Notes: generated by a model not told the origin, from the letters alone. DNA of 32,770 bases from Ochromonadaceae sp. CCMP2298 (GCA_026770595.1 MU633651.1:1-32770), one strand, 5' to 3'; positions 20,411-30,125 are shown, counted from the stretch's first letter. Made by a program: numbers and translations.

Positions 20411-23400
20411 GCTCCACCTTGCTTCCGTGCTCCCACAGCTCTTCTTTCTCTTGTCCGTTCTTATCTCTGGACATCCCCAAGCCGTGGCGCTGGTCTTCCA
20501 CGAACTCCCCCTCGAACTCCTCCCCCCCTGTGACCCCGCCCATGCCGCTGATGAAGCGACCGTGCCCGTGCATCAAGCCGTCCCGGAAGTCCCCCTCGTA
20601 TTGGGACCCGTTCTTGAACCGGTACAGGCCCACACCATGCTCTTTCCCGTTGACGTACTGCCCACTGAACGAATCGCCCTGCGGCAGGGCGCACTTGCCC
20701 CTGCCCTGCATGGCTCCCTGCAAGAAGGCACCCTCGTACACTGCGCCAGATGCGAAGGTCAGCTTGCCGGTCCCGTGCATGAGGCCGTCCTGCCAGTTGC
20801 CTTCGAACACGTTCGCCATGGTCTCCTTCCTCTCCTCCGAGCTCTTCCCCTCCTCCTTGGGTGCGATACGCCCCTCCGTGATGCCCCCAGCGTCTCCAGC
20901 TGTGAATCGGAAAACACCGAAGCCGTTTCTCTATGTGTGTGTGAGGGTGTGTAGGTGTGTGTTTTTGTAAGTTTAAGTATGGAAGTGCAAGGGCGAGCAA
21001 TTCTGCAATCGTTGTGCCAAAAACTGTCCTGACTTGGAGAGAAACGGAAACATTTGAATCCCTCTAGAACACAGTCTAGAACACAGCCACCACATACCTT
21101 GTCGTTGCTGAAGTTCCCCTCGTACACAGACCCGTTCTTAAAGCTGAACTTGCCCCTGCCGCTCATGACACCTGGTGGTTCGGGGATAGGTGATGTAAGA
21201 ACATTATTCGTATTCATATATGTAAAATGTATGGGCATATACCATACTTCATGTGCCACAGTCATATGTCACATGCCGCGGGGTCTGTCACAAGCACACA
21301 AGCACCTCCACCTCTCTCACCATCGTTGAACTGACCCTCGTACACTGCGCCGCTCTTGTACGTGTACTTGCCCACGCCGCCGCTCATCTTGTTCCGCTCA
21401 TAGGGCCCCTCATATCGCTCTCCGGTGTGATACGTGTACACGCCAAAACCGTGCTTCATGGAGTCCGCGAAGGCGCCCTTATAGACAGAACTGTTCGCGT
21501 AGCGGTAGGTTCCCATGCCATGCTGAGCGCCCTTGGACCACTCGCCATCATACTCCGCCCCGCTGATGTACTTGAACACGCCCGCGCCATGCCGCCGCCC
21601 CCGCACATACTGCCCGGAGTATCTCTCCCCGTTCTCGTAGGAATACGTGCCCTCTCCGTGCTGGAAGTCTTCCTCGTACTCCCCGTCGTACCGAGCTCCA
21701 TTCGAATATTCGTACAGACCCCTACCGTGCCTCATGCCGCTCCTGTAGAACCCAGTGTACACCTCCCCGGTGATGTAGGAGTATACGCCGCGGCCGTGCT
21801 TTTGCTCGTCCACAAAGGACCCCTCAAACACGTCCCCGCTGGCAAACGAGTACCTGCCCTCGCCCTGGATCTGGTCCTCGCGATACTCGCCCGCGTAGAC
21901 GTCTCCATTGGTGTACCTGTACTCGCCTTTACCGTGCATGAGCCCGGCGGAGAAATCGCCATCGTACTTGGAACCCCCTCCGTACTGGATCACCCCCTTT
22001 CCATCCTGGGGCGCGTGGGTTGGTGGGAGGGAATGTGTTAGCGGGGATAAGGGCATCGGTGGGTGCAGGGGTGCGAATGGGGTGTGGGGTGCGGGGGTGA
22101 GGTTCAGAAGGAAAGCGAATAGCAGTGGTGTTTCCTCTTACCTGCTGCCCGTCTTTAAAGGTACCCTCGTAAACGTTCCCGTTCTTGTACCGGTAGACGC
22201 CCACGCCATCCATGCGCCCATTGGAGAACTCTCCGTTGTATATATCTCCCTCAGGGTATTGGTAAGAACCAGCACCATGCTGCGTGTAGGTGTAAGTGTG
22301 TGTAGGTGTGTGTCAGTGTGTGTAGGTGTGTTAAGTGCATTGCATGTCTGTTCGTTTGCCTACGTGAGCGTGAAAACGTGTGCATTTACGTGATATGTGC
22401 AATACCTGCTTGTTGTTCAACCAGCCTCCCTTGTAGAACGCCCCAGTGGCGTAACGGTAGGTCCCCATTCCATGCTAAAATTTGAGAGTCCAGTGTGTTG
22501 GTGAGGGGTTGAGGGGGCAAGGTGAGAGAGAAGGGTGTGTGGATGGTGACGGGTACGAGGCGAATGCCCTTTCAATGCCACTGTTGATGTTGATGCTTCT
22601 TACCTTCATATTATCGGCGAACATCCCAGTATAGACGGACTTGTTGTGGTATAAATATTCACCCATGCCCTCCATCTTCCCCCTCTTGTAAGCCCCCTCG
22701 TAACGCTCCGCGGACTTGTAATCGTACACACCATGTCCATGCTGTGAGCGTTCGTGTGTGGTACGTGTGTAAATATGGAAGTGTAAGTAAGTACATGTAT
22801 GTGTATGTATGTGCAAGAGTGCAGAACTACCTTGAAACCCTCCACGAAAGGGCCCTCGTAGACGTCGCCATTGGTGTAGATATACCGGCCTTGGCCTTGC
22901 TTCTTATTGCTGACCCACGCGCCTTCGTACACATCACCATTCGAGTACCGACACACTCCCTGGCCGTGCTTCTCGTTGTGCTCGTTGCGCTCTCCCTCGT
23001 AGCCGACATTGCCGCCCCCCCACTCCTTCGTCGGACTTTCAACCTGCTCTGATGCTTCAAGCTGGGACTCGAAGCCCACCGGCTCGCCGTTGTGGAACTG
23101 ACCGTCGATCTTCTCTCCGCCGACGTACTTATACGTGCCCTTACCGTGCAACTGCCCTGAGTGGTACTCCCCATCGTAGACATCCCCCGACGAGTATTTG
23201 TACGTGCCCGCTCCATGCGCCTCACCCCCGTGCCAGCCGCCAGCGTACTCTGCGCCTGTGGGATAAAGGAACTTCCCGTGTCCATGCTGCACGTCGTCCT
23301 CGAACTCCCCATCGTACTGGGACCCATTTGCAAACGTGTACCGGCCAGTGCCATTCTTCTTGCCGTTCCTAAAGGGGCCCACGAAAGAGTCCCCACTGGC

Positions 23401-24014
23401 GTACGTGTACTGTCCGTGACCTTCCTTCTTTCCTAGCATGAAATCTCCATTATATTTGTCGCCGTTCTTGAAGTTGTGTTGAGGAGTGGAGAAATTTGTT
23501 AGTCGCCATTGCGAAAGGGATCAGCAATACGGTGGAGGAAAATTAAACCTACCTGGTAAGTGTAGACGCCCTTCCCGTGCTTCTTGTTGTTTAGCCACCC
23601 GCCCTTGTAGACGTCGCCGATGGTGTATGTGAGAATTCCCTCACCATGCTTCTCTCCCATGTCGTTACTCTCTCCAACATACTCTCCCTCCGACCTTTTA
23701 GAGGCCTTCATTTTCTTTTTGAGGGGACTAGAGGCTCTGCTGCTTGCTTCCGTCGAGTACCCCGGCCTCTCGGATGCAGAGGCCGCAACTGGTTGCAAAC
23801 GACCCATTGGAGAGGCGAGCTCCTCTGACTCTGGGTCTACCGAAGTCCTCGGCTCATTCACCCCCGTCCTTTTCGGAGATTCTTCAGCAACGGGTTCTTC
23901 TCCGTCTGCAGGTGTATTCGCTTTACCCGGCGAAGCGTTGGCTTTAAATTCTTGGGCCCCTCGGAGAAAGTCCTTTTGCGCCCCGGAGAAGTTCTTGCTT
24001 GCGCCGCCGCCCAT
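20406..24014 (-). CDS. MORN-repeat protein (about 31 repeats), probably N-myristoylated
   Basis: Eight exons on the minus strand: 24014-23553, 23466-22831, 22741-22604, 22474-22406, 22279-22142, 22005-21321, 21171-21098 and 20930-20406, giving 908 residues. The N-terminus MGGGASKNF fits the myristoylation pattern (G2, S6). Residues ~10-105 are a disordered linker, then about 31 MORN repeats of 23 residues (Y-x-G-x-F/W-x-x-G-x-x-H-G-x-G-x-Y-x-Y-x-x-G-D) fill the protein, broken by two short linkers (after repeat 7 and after repeat 27). MORN arrays form extended beta-meanders that scaffold membranes and cytoskeleton, for example in radial spokes, junctophilins and the apicomplexan basal complex. 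Myristoyl plus MORN suggests a membrane-edge or flagellar scaffold, which is inference. The last join uses the acceptor ACATAG|AGA (exon 8 from 20930), since it alone keeps the MORN frame (N-G-F-G-V-F-R-F). The gene is tail-to-tail with MED14. Confidence 0.9.
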
Positions 24015-24370
24015 CTGTACAACCTATTTTGGAGAAGTTTCAAACTCAATTTAGGGGAACAACAGCCACCGATAGAAGGAAAACTGGCTCCTACTGAACT
24101 CGCGATCGATATCGGTAGGACCTATGCCCTTCATCATCAACACGCGCTTCAAGGATGCCAGGGGATGGATTTCCATTTCGGATTGAAGACCGTTTCAGGG
24201 AGGCAAAGGGTTAATAAATCAGGGCTAAAAGCGCCTAAATAAGTGCAACAGATTCCAGATTTTAACCCTGATTTTTTTTCGGGGGACTAGATATGATGAT
24301 GAGCTGGCAATTGTGTTGGTGTTGTTGTTGAGGTGCAATCGTGTACACAACTCAGTCACTCTCTTTCAGC
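24015..24370. other. divergent intergenic region, MORN gene / lumen protein gene
   Basis: About 355 bp between head-to-head starts. No gene seen. A TTG/GTT-rich tract (24312-24333) precedes a CTCTCTTTCAGC directly before the ATG at 24371, which resembles a 3' splice site, so the lumen-protein gene could have an intron in its 5' leader. Confidence 0.4.
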
Positions 24371-25282
24371 ATGAAGTTACTGGGCCTTCTCGTTCTACTC
24401 TTCGGGGTTCTCTCCGTCAGCGCCTTTCGCGGCATGCCGCAGAGGAGCTTCAGCGGGACTCAGTTGACGATGAACCTGCAGCAGAACTGCAAGCAGATTA
24501 CGAAGGCTCTGGGCGTGGGCGCTCTTTCTTTCTTGGTATCTGGAGCGCCCTTGAACTATATCCAGTCTGATGGTATGGTATCACTGGTCCAGCCCGCCGC
24601 AGCTGATGTGAGAGCCCAGCAGAAGCGCACATACTTCAGATTCGCGCCCAAATTCAACGAGGGGAAAGAGTACTACAAAAACGAAGTGAAGGCAGCTATT
24701 GACAAAGACGATTTCACTGTCGTATCGAAGCTGTTTGAGAACTTCGTCACGAAAGTCAACAGGAACACCGATCAGGAGACTACCGATACGTACGCAAACG
24801 TGCACTACACCCGCCCCATGACATTGCTGGGCGGCACCTTCGCCGAACGTGGAACGTCGGCGAAGACTAGAGCGCTTCAGGAGCAGGAAGCTTTATTCAT
24901 CACTGCTATGCAGAAGTTGGAAGGTACGATGTCGGCAATGAATCGAAAGCTGTTCAGTAATGGCAGTTGAAGACCACGCTCCCCACCTCACCGCGCTCTC
25001 TCAATTTACTGCACAGGTACTACTAAGAACATGAAGGGCGAAGGGTTTTTCGCTGCCGATATCAAAATGCCAACTGGATCTGAGCGGACGAAGCAGGTAA
25101 GACTTCCTCACTGCCACTGCTGGCACCTGATTCTGTTGACGTAACCTTGTGCTCTTGCTGCAACTGCTCTCTTATTGTAGGCAAAGGAGGCCTGGGCCGA
25201 GGGGAAAGCTGCTCTTAACGCCTACGTTGATATTTTCAATGAAGGTCTGATGTTGGAGTTGAACAAGCTTCCGACCGTGTAA
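24371..25282 (+). CDS. thylakoid-lumen protein, PsbQ/Psb31-like (photosystem II extrinsic type)
   Basis: Exons 24371-24923, 25017-25096 and 25181-25282 give 244 residues. The presequence is tripartite: a signal peptide ending S-V-S-A|F (residues 18/19, an ASAFAP-type junction), a short transit region rich in S, R and Q, then a hydrophobic thylakoid signal (A-L-G-V-G-A-L-S-F-L-V) ending P-A-A-A|D near 78/79. The mature part (~166 residues, ~18 kDa) is helical and charged, with V-R-A-Q-Q-K-R-T-Y-F-R-F near its start and G-L-M-L-E-L-N-K-L-P near its end. Size, location and helical character fit the lumenal four-helix extrinsic subunits of photosystem II (PsbQ-type, or Psb31 of diatoms). The lumen location is well supported and the exact family is not certain. 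If the first intron is retained, the frame ends after 15 extra residues. Confidence 0.85.
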
Positions 25283-25529
25283 TGTACCTATACTTGCGTC
25301 GTGTAGCTAGTCTAATAACCTAGAATGGTTTCGTGACATGTGGCTCCCATATGAGTGATTCTTCGCGATTCTTTGCTATTATTTCTGCAAGGAACGTGTT
25401 AATGCGTCGTAGGGTGCTAGTAGATATCAGTTAATCGGTTTTAACATTTACCCAAGCCATCTCAGTGGTTCACAAATGGAGAACCTGCTAGTCTACAAAG
25501 TGTTGTCGGTACAGGACCTAGCAACGCTC

Positions 25530-25877
25530 TTATTTCTTCTTCCCTTTGTTATCTTCTGCGGTTTCTGCTACCTCCTCCGCAATTGCTGCGCGGTCGAAAA
25601 ACTCAGCGCGCAGTTCTGCTGCAGTGTATCTTGCAGTCTCGGTTGTCCACACCTGACCGTCCGTAAACTCTGCGACAAGGGTAGCAGGCTCATCCGCCTC
25701 GTTGAATTTAAACTCGCAAACGAAGGCAGAATTTTGCTTGAGCAACTTCTTCGAGCTGATTTGCCGCGCGAACTCGACGCCAGATTTCGATTGAACATCC
25801 CAGCAGTAAGCCGTGACCTGCACCTTCGTTGCGTACTTGATAAGGTCCATTGCAATATGGCGAGGAACCCGCGACAT
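25530..25877 (-). CDS. MRPL53: mitochondrial large-subunit ribosomal protein mL53
   Basis: A single exon of 115 residues, close to the ~112 of human MRPL53. The pattern fits the mL53 (yeast Mrpl44) thioredoxin-like fold: K-V-Q-V-T-A-Y-C-W-D, then S-G-V-E-F-A-R-Q-I-S-S-K-K ... N-S-A-F-V-C-E-F, D-E-P-A-T-L-V-A-E-F-T-D-G, and T-A-R-Y-T-A-A-E-L near the end, followed by a lysine-rich tail. It would be part of the mitochondrial ribosome near bL12. The start is the first true ATG; the frame extends slightly upstream without one. No separate presequence is obvious beyond a basic N-terminus (M-S-R-V-P-R-H). It is convergent with the lumen-protein gene (247 bp between stops). Confidence 0.75.
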   Translation of the reverse strand: MSRVPRHIAMDLIKYATKVQVTAYCWDVQSKSGVEFARQISSKKLLKQNSAFVCEFKFNEADEPATLVAEFTDGQVWTTETARYTAAELRAEFFDRAAIAEEVAETAEDNKGKKK

Positions 25878-25892
25878 TCTATTCCAGAGCAC

Positions 25893-26477
25893 ACCTCAAA
25901 GGGGGAAGTACTTAAATCAAAGTATGGACTATAGGTCAAAGTACTAGATGTCTGACTTCTCGAACATGAGGAGGACCAACCCAAGTGTCAGAAAATATCC
26001 CTGCTGGTATGAGATCTGTCCTTCCCGCGGAGTTCTGTCTGGGGCGAGATCTGTCCTTCTCTAGACAAACGGACCTGTCCGAGCGATGTTGCTGGAGACA
26101 AGCTGCTCAGCACGATATTCTGTTCAACCAACGAGAGAACCTGCTTGGAACCCCACCAGATAGAAAGCTGTGGGTGAAGTGTTTGGGCGGCTGGCATTCT
26201 TTCGCCGGCAAAACAGGACAAAACGGGCAAATATTTGTGGCGCCTAATAGGCGTCCAATACAGTCATGTAATTGTAAATGGCGCCAAAATTGTGTCACTA
26301 GATGCTCCCAGCAAAATGTGCAAACCCTTGCTGATCTGGAAGGCATCTCTTCTCTGTCTCTGTTCACTCTGTTCATCCATTCGGAGAGTATCACTGTTCA
26401 GCCAGAGTGGACATCCTCTACCTCGAGTATACCTCATCCGACTGACCGCACTTAAGCAGACCATATCAGCAACAAAG
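25893..26477. other. divergent intergenic region, mL53 / YkgJ-like gene
   Basis: About 585 bp. A plus-strand ORF (25985-26455) and minus-strand ORFs have no recognisable domain and are treated as chance. A 14-nt direct repeat, GAGATCTGTCCTTC, occurs at 26011-26024 and 26046-26059. A small palindrome, GGCGCCTAATAGGCGTC, lies at about 26239-26255, and an E2F-like site at 26279-26289. Confidence 0.5.
26279..26289 (-). promoter_or_regulatory. possible E2F-type site
   Basis: On the minus strand the sequence is TTTTGGCGCCA, which contains the E2F/DP consensus TTTSSCGC. It sits about 190 bp upstream of the YkgJ-like start. Single short sites occur by chance, so this is only a candidate. Confidence 0.3.
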
Positions 26478-27208
26478 ATGCTTTCCGTCTGTTCTCGATG
26501 GTGCTTGTTCGCGCTGTTGGCATGTATAATGTTTGTTTCAACGCATAGCTTCATGCCGCGGTTTCCACGACACCTGCTTTCCGCGGAGCGTACTCGACTT
26601 TCGGCACAGGCAACAGAAGGTGATATGATACTCCGTAGGGTCGACAAATGGGCTTGCGTCAAAAATTGTGGAGCCTGCTGCAAGCTAGGCCCTCTCGACA
26701 GCAGGCCCGACCTGGACACATATCTATCCCCTGAAGAGCTTGCAAAGTATGAGTCGATGATAGGCGCCGATGACTGGTGCATCAACTTCGACAAGGAATC
26801 TCGAATGTGTAAAATATACGAGGATCGCCCAGATTTCTGTCGCGTGGAGCCTAAGAAGTTCCAGAAGATGTACGACATCGAAGAAGAAGAACTGAATGTG
26901 AGTGATAACGCGGAAACGCTCTATTATACGCTATACTTGTGGCCGTGCTAATCGTCTCCTTTCCTGTACCTCGCCCCCTCCTCGCCTCTTTGAAGGATTT
27001 TTGCGCATTCTGTTGCAGGGAGCAGATATCTGATGTATACGGCGCCGAGTCCGATGAAAGTATTCGCTTCGAAGATGTCATTGAAGCTCTCGCTCGAGAG
27101 GACGATGAGGACGATGAGGACGACGACTTTAAGGATGGCCCTGCCTTGGAAGACATGGATGCTATTTTCGACGAGGAGATGGAAGCGTTGGAAGAGGGCG
27201 ACGAATAG
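26478..27208 (+). CDS. plastid-targeted YkgJ-family cysteine-cluster protein
   Basis: Exons 26478-26897 and 26996-27208 (intron 98 bp, phase 0) give 210 residues. An N-terminal signal peptide ends at T-H-S|F-M-P, an ASAFAP-like junction, followed by an R/S/L-rich transit stretch: plastid import is likely. The core carries C60-x3-C64-x2-C67-C68, then C101, C111, C121, and across the intron C143-x2-C146-C147. This is the CxxxCxxCC pattern of the YkgJ / Fe- or Zn-chelating domain family, whose members are thought to bind a metal cluster; the biochemical role in plastids is unknown to me. The acceptor TTTGAAG|GATTTTTGC was chosen because it keeps D-F-C-A-F-C-C-R-E-Q-I-S-D-V-Y-G; a later CAG would delete the second cysteine cluster. 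The C-terminal ~45 residues are strongly acidic (D/E runs). Confidence 0.87.
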
Positions 27209-27406
27209 AAGTATATCTTGTTCAGTGAAATAGACATGTTCATCGTGAACTGCAGTGTAATTAATGTTCGAAGAAAATATTGGTGTGCAGTATTGTATCA
27301 TTTTCAAACAGATCGCGATGTAAGAAACCGAAAACTCAGTAACAATAGTTATGAAGGAAGACATCACAGCTGTGCAACCAGTAAGCCTTATCAGATCTGG
27401 CTGAAC

Positions 27407-29728
27407 TTAATGCCTCAGTTGGTGCTGCAAATCTCGTTGTGCGTCTGGCTGTAGTTGGTGGTGATGGTGCTGTTGGAGCTGCTGTTGGAGTTGCTGTTGG
27501 CGTTGCTGTTGGCGTTGCTGTTGACTGATTATGTGGAGGGGCTGCTGAATTGGCGCTAAAGGATGCTGGCTGAACATGTGCAGGTCATGGTGGAGCATCT
27601 GGGGCGTACTGTGAATCTGTGCGAGATCAGATCGAGCAGACATGTCACTCTGATTGAGAAAGTGGCCTTGGTCCTGCTCTCCAAGAAGTTCGCCACGATC
27701 AGACAACGCATGCAGAATGTCCATAAGCGATCCGGAGTTCATGTTCAACTGAGGGTGCTGGAGCTGTGCTTCCCCATTCATCACTAACTGTCTTCTCTGT
27801 TGGAGCTCAGCCTCATTGTGTTGCTGTTGCTGCTGTAGTTGCTGCTGCTGATGTTGTATTCGGTGCTGCTGTTGGAGCTGCTGTTGCTGCTGTTGGAGCT
27901 GCTGTCGCTGCTGTTGTTGTTCTTGTTGTTGTTGGGGCTGCTGTTGCTGCTGAATTAAATGCACTTGTTGATGCTGGAGTCCTTGCTGCTGCTGTTGTAC
28001 ATTGTGTCTGTGCTGAAGCTCCATTTGAAGCTCCATTTGCTGTTGAAGTTGTTGTTGCTGCTGTTGTTGACTGAGCTGCTGCTGCTGTAGCTGTTGTTGT
28101 TGTTGTTGTTGTTGTTGTTGACTGTGTTGTTGTTGACTGTGTTGTTGTTGAATAAGCTGTTGTTGCTGATTGTGTTGTCCGAACTGAGGGGTGCTTTGCT
28201 GCTTTTGCGCCAGCTGAACCCGCCCCTGTGGCTGCTGAGACTGCATGGGCGCGGTTGGAATGTTGGATGATGAGCTCAAGGGAGCTTGCTTTGGAACTTT
28301 TCTTTTCCGTTCCATCTCCTTCGCCACGGTGTCGGGCACACTATCACACTTTGCCATCTTCGTGCCGCCTTCTGAGAGACCTGTCAAATGCACGCGTATC
28401 TTTTGGGGACCTCCTACATACCTTAGACGGCAGTAGACACACTGGTAGCGGGAATTCGAGCTTTTGGAGAGCGAGTCGGAGCTGCGAGAGATCACAATGC
28501 AGTGGTGCTCCTCTGCGTTGCGCGGTGGCAAGCTCTCCGTCTCGCCGTCGTCGCCCACGCCAGTTTCGCTTCTCGCCTCCTTGGGCATCTTCATCCGTGA
28601 CTCCATAATCTTGCGCACGTGGTCTGGGCAGTTCTCGCAGCGAGACAGCCTCGTCCCGTTCTCCCGCTTCCCCGTCAGGTGCACGCGTATCTTTTGAGGA
28701 CCGCCAACAAAGGTGAGGCTGCAGTAGTTGCAACGATACTTGGTGTTGGAGCTCTTCGCACCGGACGATGCGCTGCGCTGTATGATAGTCGCGAAGTCTT
28801 CCTCCACGCAGCGGGCCTTTCGCGAAGCCTCGTCCTGCAGCGCTTGCTGGAGGGCTTGCTGCAGTACTTGCTCAGCCGAGAGAGGTATGTCACCAGCTTC
28901 TACCGGGTTAATAACAGCGCCGGGAACGATTGATTGAAACTCTCCTCTTTGAATGAAAGGCTGTTCGAAGACTTGAAATTGCGGCGCGGCTTGGAACTGG
29001 AAGGGGTCCCGGAGATCTTCTTGCTGGGGCATGAGGTGCTGCTGCTGTACGAAAGGCACCAACGCCTCCGCTAAGAACGGAGAATGATTCATAACAGGAA
29101 TCACATCTCGTTCAGCCAGCTGTTGGTGATGGCGATGCTCCACTATGTGCGCTATATGCGTGAGTTCTGCGCCCTGATGTCCCAGGCCCAGTATGTCTGC
29201 CGGCTGCTCCTCCAGCGCAAGCATGAGATCGGCTTGTGCTGATGGCTGGAATACACCTGGCATCTCGAATCTGTCCACCAGATCGACCGGGAAACGCTGC
29301 GCGCTTGGGAAAGGCTGAAACGGCGCCACCTCGGAATCAGCCTGCATTTGTAGTATGCTAGACGAGGGGTGCTGCAATTGCATCTCATGGTGCTCCATTG
29401 GCAGTAACGGCTGCAGTAGTAGTTGCTTTTCCTGGTCATCTCGCAGTTGCTGCTGCTCCAGTTGCTGCAGATGAAAGTGCTGGTGAAAAAGATCCTCGTT
29501 GTGCCCCGGCTGCTGTCGATCTTGGCGGGGAACTGTAGAGATAGCGCCTATGTGCGCATCGAAGCTGGTGCGGATGGAAGAGCCATTGAAAGGAGATGTT
29601 GGGTTCACTGCTCGGACTCCTTCCTCCGTACTTGGACTTCTTGCCATTCCACCGACATGGAGATGATAAGAACACGGCAATTCAGTCCTCAAACGTTTAG
29701 CATGCGGGGCGTCATCTGTGGGTACCAT
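27407..29728 (-). CDS. glutamine-rich protein with two BED-like zinc fingers
   Basis: A single exon of 773 residues. A possible nuclear signal (P-H-A-K-R-L-R) lies near the N-terminus. Two similar fingers, at about residues 329-385 and 426-480, each read Y-x-C-x-Y-C-x-L-x-x-V-G-G-P-Q-K-I-R-V-H-L-T-G ... C ... V-x-K-x-M. This C-x2-C ... G-G ... H-L ... C arrangement is that of BED-type fingers common in hAT transposases and in plant proteins derived from them. A very Q-rich tract (~500-690) and further Q/H-rich ends follow, as in transcriptional activators. No transposase catalytic or hAT dimerisation region is present, so this is probably a DNA-binding regulator, perhaps domesticated from a transposon (inference). 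It is convergent with the YkgJ-like gene. Confidence 0.85.
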   Translation of the reverse strand: MVPTDDAPHAKRLRTELPCSYHLHVGGMARSPSTEEGVRAVNPTSPFNGSSIRTSFDAHIGAISTVPRQDRQQPGHNEDLFHQHFHLQQLEQQQLRDDQEKQLLLQPLLPMEHHEMQLQHPSSSILQMQADSEVAPFQPFPSAQRFPVDLVDRFEMPGVFQPSAQADLMLALEEQPADILGLGHQGAELTHIAHIVEHRHHQQLAERDVIPVMNHSPFLAEALVPFVQQQHLMPQQEDLRDPFQFQAAPQFQVFEQPFIQRGEFQSIVPGAVINPVEAGDIPLSAEQVLQQALQQALQDEASRKARCVEEDFATIIQRSASSGAKSSNTKYRCNYCSLTFVGGPQKIRVHLTGKRENGTRLSRCENCPDHVRKIMESRMKMPKEARSETGVGDDGETESLPPRNAEEHHCIVISRSSDSLSKSSNSRYQCVYCRLRYVGGPQKIRVHLTGLSEGGTKMAKCDSVPDTVAKEMERKRKVPKQAPLSSSSNIPTAPMQSQQPQGRVQLAQKQQSTPQFGQHNQQQQLIQQQHSQQQHSQQQQQQQQQQLQQQQLSQQQQQQQLQQQMELQMELQHRHNVQQQQQGLQHQQVHLIQQQQQPQQQQEQQQQRQQLQQQQQQLQQQHRIQHQQQQLQQQQQHNEAELQQRRQLVMNGEAQLQHPQLNMNSGSLMDILHALSDRGELLGEQDQGHFLNQSDMSARSDLAQIHSTPQMLHHDLHMFSQHPLAPIQQPLHIISQQQRQQQRQQQLQQQLQQHHHHQLQPDAQRDLQHQLRH
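27821..28185 (-). repeat. CAG/CAA trinucleotide-rich tract coding for polyglutamine
   Basis: On the minus strand nearly every codon is CAG or CAA, with interspersed L, H and E codons. It includes an uninterrupted run of CAA codons near 28095-28120. A shorter 12-bp tandem (GTTGGCGTTGCT on the plus strand) lies near 27487-27527. Length is likely to vary between strains. Confidence 0.85.
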
Positions 29729-30125
29729 CGTGAACGCGTCTACGATAATTACGCGAGCCGCGCCAACCGCCCCAACCGCGCCAACTGTTCAGTCTCCGCC
29801 GTCGCTAAATATTACGCCGCCCCCCCTGCTTCGCCCGCACTAGAGAAGGAATTCGATAGAGTGGGTTGATGCTTGAGCCCGATGATCCATTGTGAACAGG
29901 GTGAACTCGTAAGTTTAAAGTGAACAGAGGTTGGATGTTGAATCCAAAAAATAAAGGGCGGAACAGGGGAATTCCCATGTGGAACCTGGGAACCACCAAG
30001 CTTGGAGCGGTAAGTTTAGCCATAACCTAACTTAATGTAAATAGGAAAAGATATTCTCTCTGTGGCAACCATTTTTAGTAGCTAACAGGTAAAAAGGTAC
30101 AATGAAGATCACATGTTACTCCTGG
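29729..30125. other. intergenic region between the BED gene start and the NAR1 stop
   Basis: About 400 bp. It holds GC-rich repeats just upstream of the BED gene (29758-29785), GTGAAC-type short repeats (29892-29925), and a 3' copy of the end of the NAR1 gene (see 30064-30144). No gene seen. Confidence 0.5.
29758..29785 (-). promoter_or_regulatory. three tandem TTGGCGCGG-like boxes upstream of the BED gene
   Basis: On the minus strand the sequence is three near-copies of GTTGGCGCG/GTTGGGGCG, 30-57 bp upstream of the ATG at 29728. The units are 9-10 bp long, close to one helical turn, and resemble E2F sites with one mismatch. It could be a promoter element or a 5' leader repeat. Confidence 0.35.

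Noticed and set aside
20759-21265. Alternative reading of the last MORN intron with acceptor at TTCACAG|CTGGAG
   Set aside because: That join shifts out of the MORN frame. Starting exon 8 at 20930 restores a perfect repeat, so an apparent frameshift or separate small MORN gene (ATG at 20819) is not needed.
25985-26455. 156-codon plus-strand ORF between mL53 and the YkgJ-like gene
   Set aside because: Starts at a non-ATG codon, has no recognisable domain and competes with antisense ORFs of equal quality.
27766-28074. Valine/alanine-rich plus-strand ORF
   Set aside because: It is the complement of the CAG/CAA tract of the BED gene.
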